DNA of 8,269 nucleotides from Hyphomicrobiales bacterium (lineage in GTDB: Bacteria; Pseudomonadota; Alphaproteobacteria; Rhizobiales; Xanthobacteraceae): assembly GCA_003133345.1 (NCBI GenBank), contig PKXB01000173.1, forward strand, positions 20,394 to 28,662. Reading direction: 5' to 3'. Shown here piece by piece: positions 7,351-8,269 of the stretch. The translations under genes and the position numbers were made by a program. The notes under the pieces were generated by a model. The model was not told the origin of the DNA and did not search any database. It was given only the letters and a program-made list of their open reading frames with translations. Numbering within the stretch: the first letter of the stretch is position 1; every line of letters begins with the position of its first letter.

Positions 7351-7377
7351 CTGCCTGCAGCACGCGGGCGCAGGCAG
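7351..7377 (-). promoter_or_regulatory. Leader stem-loop
   Basis: CTGCCTG and CAGGCAG form a perfect 7-bp inverted repeat around a 13-nt GC-rich loop, about 140 nt before the binding-protein start codon. If transcribed it would be a stable 5'-leader hairpin. No tract of U follows and no known riboswitch consensus is recognised. Confidence 0.3.
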
Positions 7378-7414
7378 ATTGTCATAATTTTGTTCGCGAG
7401 AGGCGTAACCCATC

Positions 7415-7428
7415 GGCCCTCCCGGGCC
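7415..7428 (-). promoter_or_regulatory. Small GC hairpin with GNRA-type loop in the leader
   Basis: On the minus strand GGCCC-GGGA-GGGCC forms a 5-bp stem closed by a GGGA loop, which fits the GNRA rule. Such short palindromes also occur by chance in GC-rich DNA, so this is only a structural note. Confidence 0.2.
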
Positions 7429-7468
7429 TCGGCTCTCAACGCAGCGCATGCCGCTCACGGCCATCGCG

Positions 7469-7494
7469 CGTCAAAACCAAGTGCAACTTTGACG
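7469..7494 (-). promoter_or_regulatory. Candidate operator: inverted repeat CGTCAAA-N12-TTTGACG
   Basis: Two perfect 7-bp half-sites separated by 12 nt lie about 260 bp upstream of the binding-protein gene and about 75 bp after the reductase stop. Half-site centres are 19 bp apart, roughly two helical turns, as needed for a dimeric regulator binding one DNA face. An AAGT-TGC-ACTT mini-palindrome lies inside the spacer. The regulator gene is not in the window; the operator role is inferred. Confidence 0.35.
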
Positions 7495-7570
7495 TTTACG
7501 TCCCTAGAGCATCCGGGCTAAAGGCCGCGGTTAATTCCATCGTATGTTGATGCGTCTCGATCCGCAACAC

Positions 7571-8269
7571 CTACGCGACGGTCTCCACGTCCCACTTGGG
7601 CGCGCGCTCGGGCGGATCGGCGATGCGGACGTTGCGGTTGCGTAGCGCAGAAATTCGCCGCATCTCCTCCTCGCTGAGCGAGAAATCGAACACGTCGAGG
7701 TTTTCCGCGATATGCGCCTCTTCGAGCGCGCGCGGCACCGCCGCGACCATCGGCTGTTGGATCAGCCAGCGCAGGCAGATCTGGGCATGCGTCTTGCCGT
7801 GCGCCTTGGCGATTTCGCCGACGACCGGATCGTCGAGCAGCTTGCCGCGCGCCACCGGGCAATACGCGGTCAGGATCATGCCGTGCCGCTTGAGCGCAGC
7901 CAGCATGCGGTCCTGCGGCAGATAGGCGTGGTACTCGATCTGGTTGGTGATGAGCGGCTCGGGGCAGACATGCACCGCCTCCTCGAGCATGGCGATCGTG
8001 AAGTTCGACACGCCGATATGGCGCGTGAGCCCGCTCCGCTTGGCCTTGGCAAGCGCGCCGAGGGTCTCGGCGAACGGCACCTTCGGCTGCGGCCAGTGCA
8101 CCAGCAGGAGGTCGACATAATCGAGTTGAAGCGCCTTCAGGCTGGTTTCCGCCGAGCGCAGGAAATCGGTCTCGCGCGCATCCAACTCAGTCACCTTGGT
8201 GGTGACCCACAACTCCTCGCGCGCGATGCCGCTGGCGCGGATGCCTTCGCCGACGCGCTCCTCGGTGCC
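7571..8269 (-). CDS. Aldo/keto reductase, N-terminus cut off by window edge
   Basis: The frame is open from the right edge (starting GTEERVGEGIRASG) to TAG at 7573-7571, giving 232 residues; about 45 N-terminal residues, including the catalytic Asp and Tyr, should lie outside. The visible part of the TIM barrel has the tetrad Lys (fragment residue 25, VTTKV) and the tetrad His (residue 58, LLLVHWP). It also has GVSNF (86-90), NQIEYHAYLPQ (109-119), AYCPVARGK (135-143) and a C-terminal AVPRALEEAHIAENLDVFDFSLSEEEM cofactor segment. The family reduces carbonyls with NAD(P)H in the cytoplasm; the nearest familiar relatives are 2,5-diketo-D-gluconate reductases (AKR5-like), but the substrate is open. 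In the 2'-phosphate-binding motif (usually IPKS...R) the Lys is Arg180 and the later Arg position is His186. It lies upstream of the transporter genes on the same strand with a 358-nt gap, so co-transcription is possible but not supported. Confidence 0.93.
   Translation of the reverse strand, partial: GTEERVGEGIRASGIAREELWVTTKVTELDARETDFLRSAETSLKALQLDYVDLLLVHWPQPKVPFAETLGALAKAKRSGLTRHIGVSNFTIAMLEEAVHVCPEPLITNQIEYHAYLPQDRMLAALKRHGMILTAYCPVARGKLLDDPVVGEIAKAHGKTHAQICLRWLIQQPMVAAVPRALEEAHIAENLDVFDFSLSEEEMRRISALRNRNVRIADPPERAPKWDVETVA

Larger units (their letters stand above)
7213..7570 (-). other. 358-bp intergenic leader between reductase stop and binding-protein start
   Basis: No convincing gene lies here. 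It holds a 7-bp inverted repeat with a 12-nt spacer (7469-7494), a 5-bp hairpin with a GGGA loop (7415-7428), a 7-bp hairpin with a 13-nt loop (7351-7377), and an in-frame stretch up to 7209 with coding-like third positions but no good start. I found no clear sigma-70 pair; the best -10-like element is TATGAC at about 7386-7381 with a poor -35, so no promoter is called. No terminator with a U-run is visible after the reductase stop. The region probably contains the operon's promoter and 5' untranslated region. Confidence 0.6.

Noticed and set aside
7500..7516. CTAGAGCATCC-like string resembling the start of a common rhizobial intergenic motif
   Set aside because: Only about ten bases match what I recall, with no second half of the motif; too short to call a repeat.
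8210..8212. TTG as a start codon for the aldo/keto reductase
   Set aside because: The frame continues to the window edge with family-like residues (GTEERVGEGIRASGIAREEL), so this TTG is an internal Leu.
1..8269. tRNA, rRNA, CRISPR arrays, insertion sequences or attachment sites
   Set aside because: No regularly spaced repeats, transposase-like frames, terminal inverted repeats or tRNA-like cloverleaf were seen; the only large repeat is the hydrolase duplication.

Overview
This GC-rich window (roughly 60% G+C by eye) reads entirely from the minus strand. It looks like chromosomal DNA of an alphaproteobacterium, most likely of the Hyphomicrobiales (Bradyrhizobium/Rhodopseudomonas-like). That guess rests on base composition, codon choice, the Tat-type signal on the binding protein and the style of the ABC genes; no 16S or other marker is present to prove it.

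Layout in the direction of transcription (right to left): (1) 7571-8269, the C-terminal 232 residues of an aldo/keto reductase whose N-terminus lies beyond the right edge. (2) 7213-7570, a 358-bp non-coding leader with inverted repeats and one doubtful small ORF. (3) 5770-7212, a Tat-exported periplasmic solute-binding protein. (4) 4696-5685 and 3814-4695, two inner-membrane permeases of the sugar-type CUT1/MalFG class. (5) 2723-3811, the MalK/UgpC-type ATPase with a TOBE domain, starting at GTG. (6) 936-2690, a complete CocE/NonD (X-Pro dipeptidyl-peptidase S15-like) hydrolase. (7) 1-902, the N-terminal 300 residues of a second, paralogous hydrolase that runs off the left edge.

The spacing indicates one operon: 84 nt between binding protein and first permease, 0 nt between the permeases, 2 nt before the ATPase, 32 nt before the first hydrolase and 33 nt between the hydrolases, each gene with its own Shine-Dalgarno sequence. 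A 10-bp stem-loop in the 84-nt gap could hold binding-protein expression above that of the membrane parts.

The inferred logic is import followed by cytoplasmic hydrolysis. The binding protein captures a solute in the periplasm, the permease/ATPase complex imports it, and the two signal-less alpha/beta hydrolases cleave an ester or amide bond in it. The solute is unknown. Pairing a sugar-type importer with CocE-like hydrolases rather than glycosidases suggests an acylated sugar, a polyol ester or a small acyl/peptidyl conjugate. The most notable observations are the tandem hydrolase duplication with divergence concentrated in the cap region, and a glycine in both copies where the family normally has the catalytic-triad aspartate.
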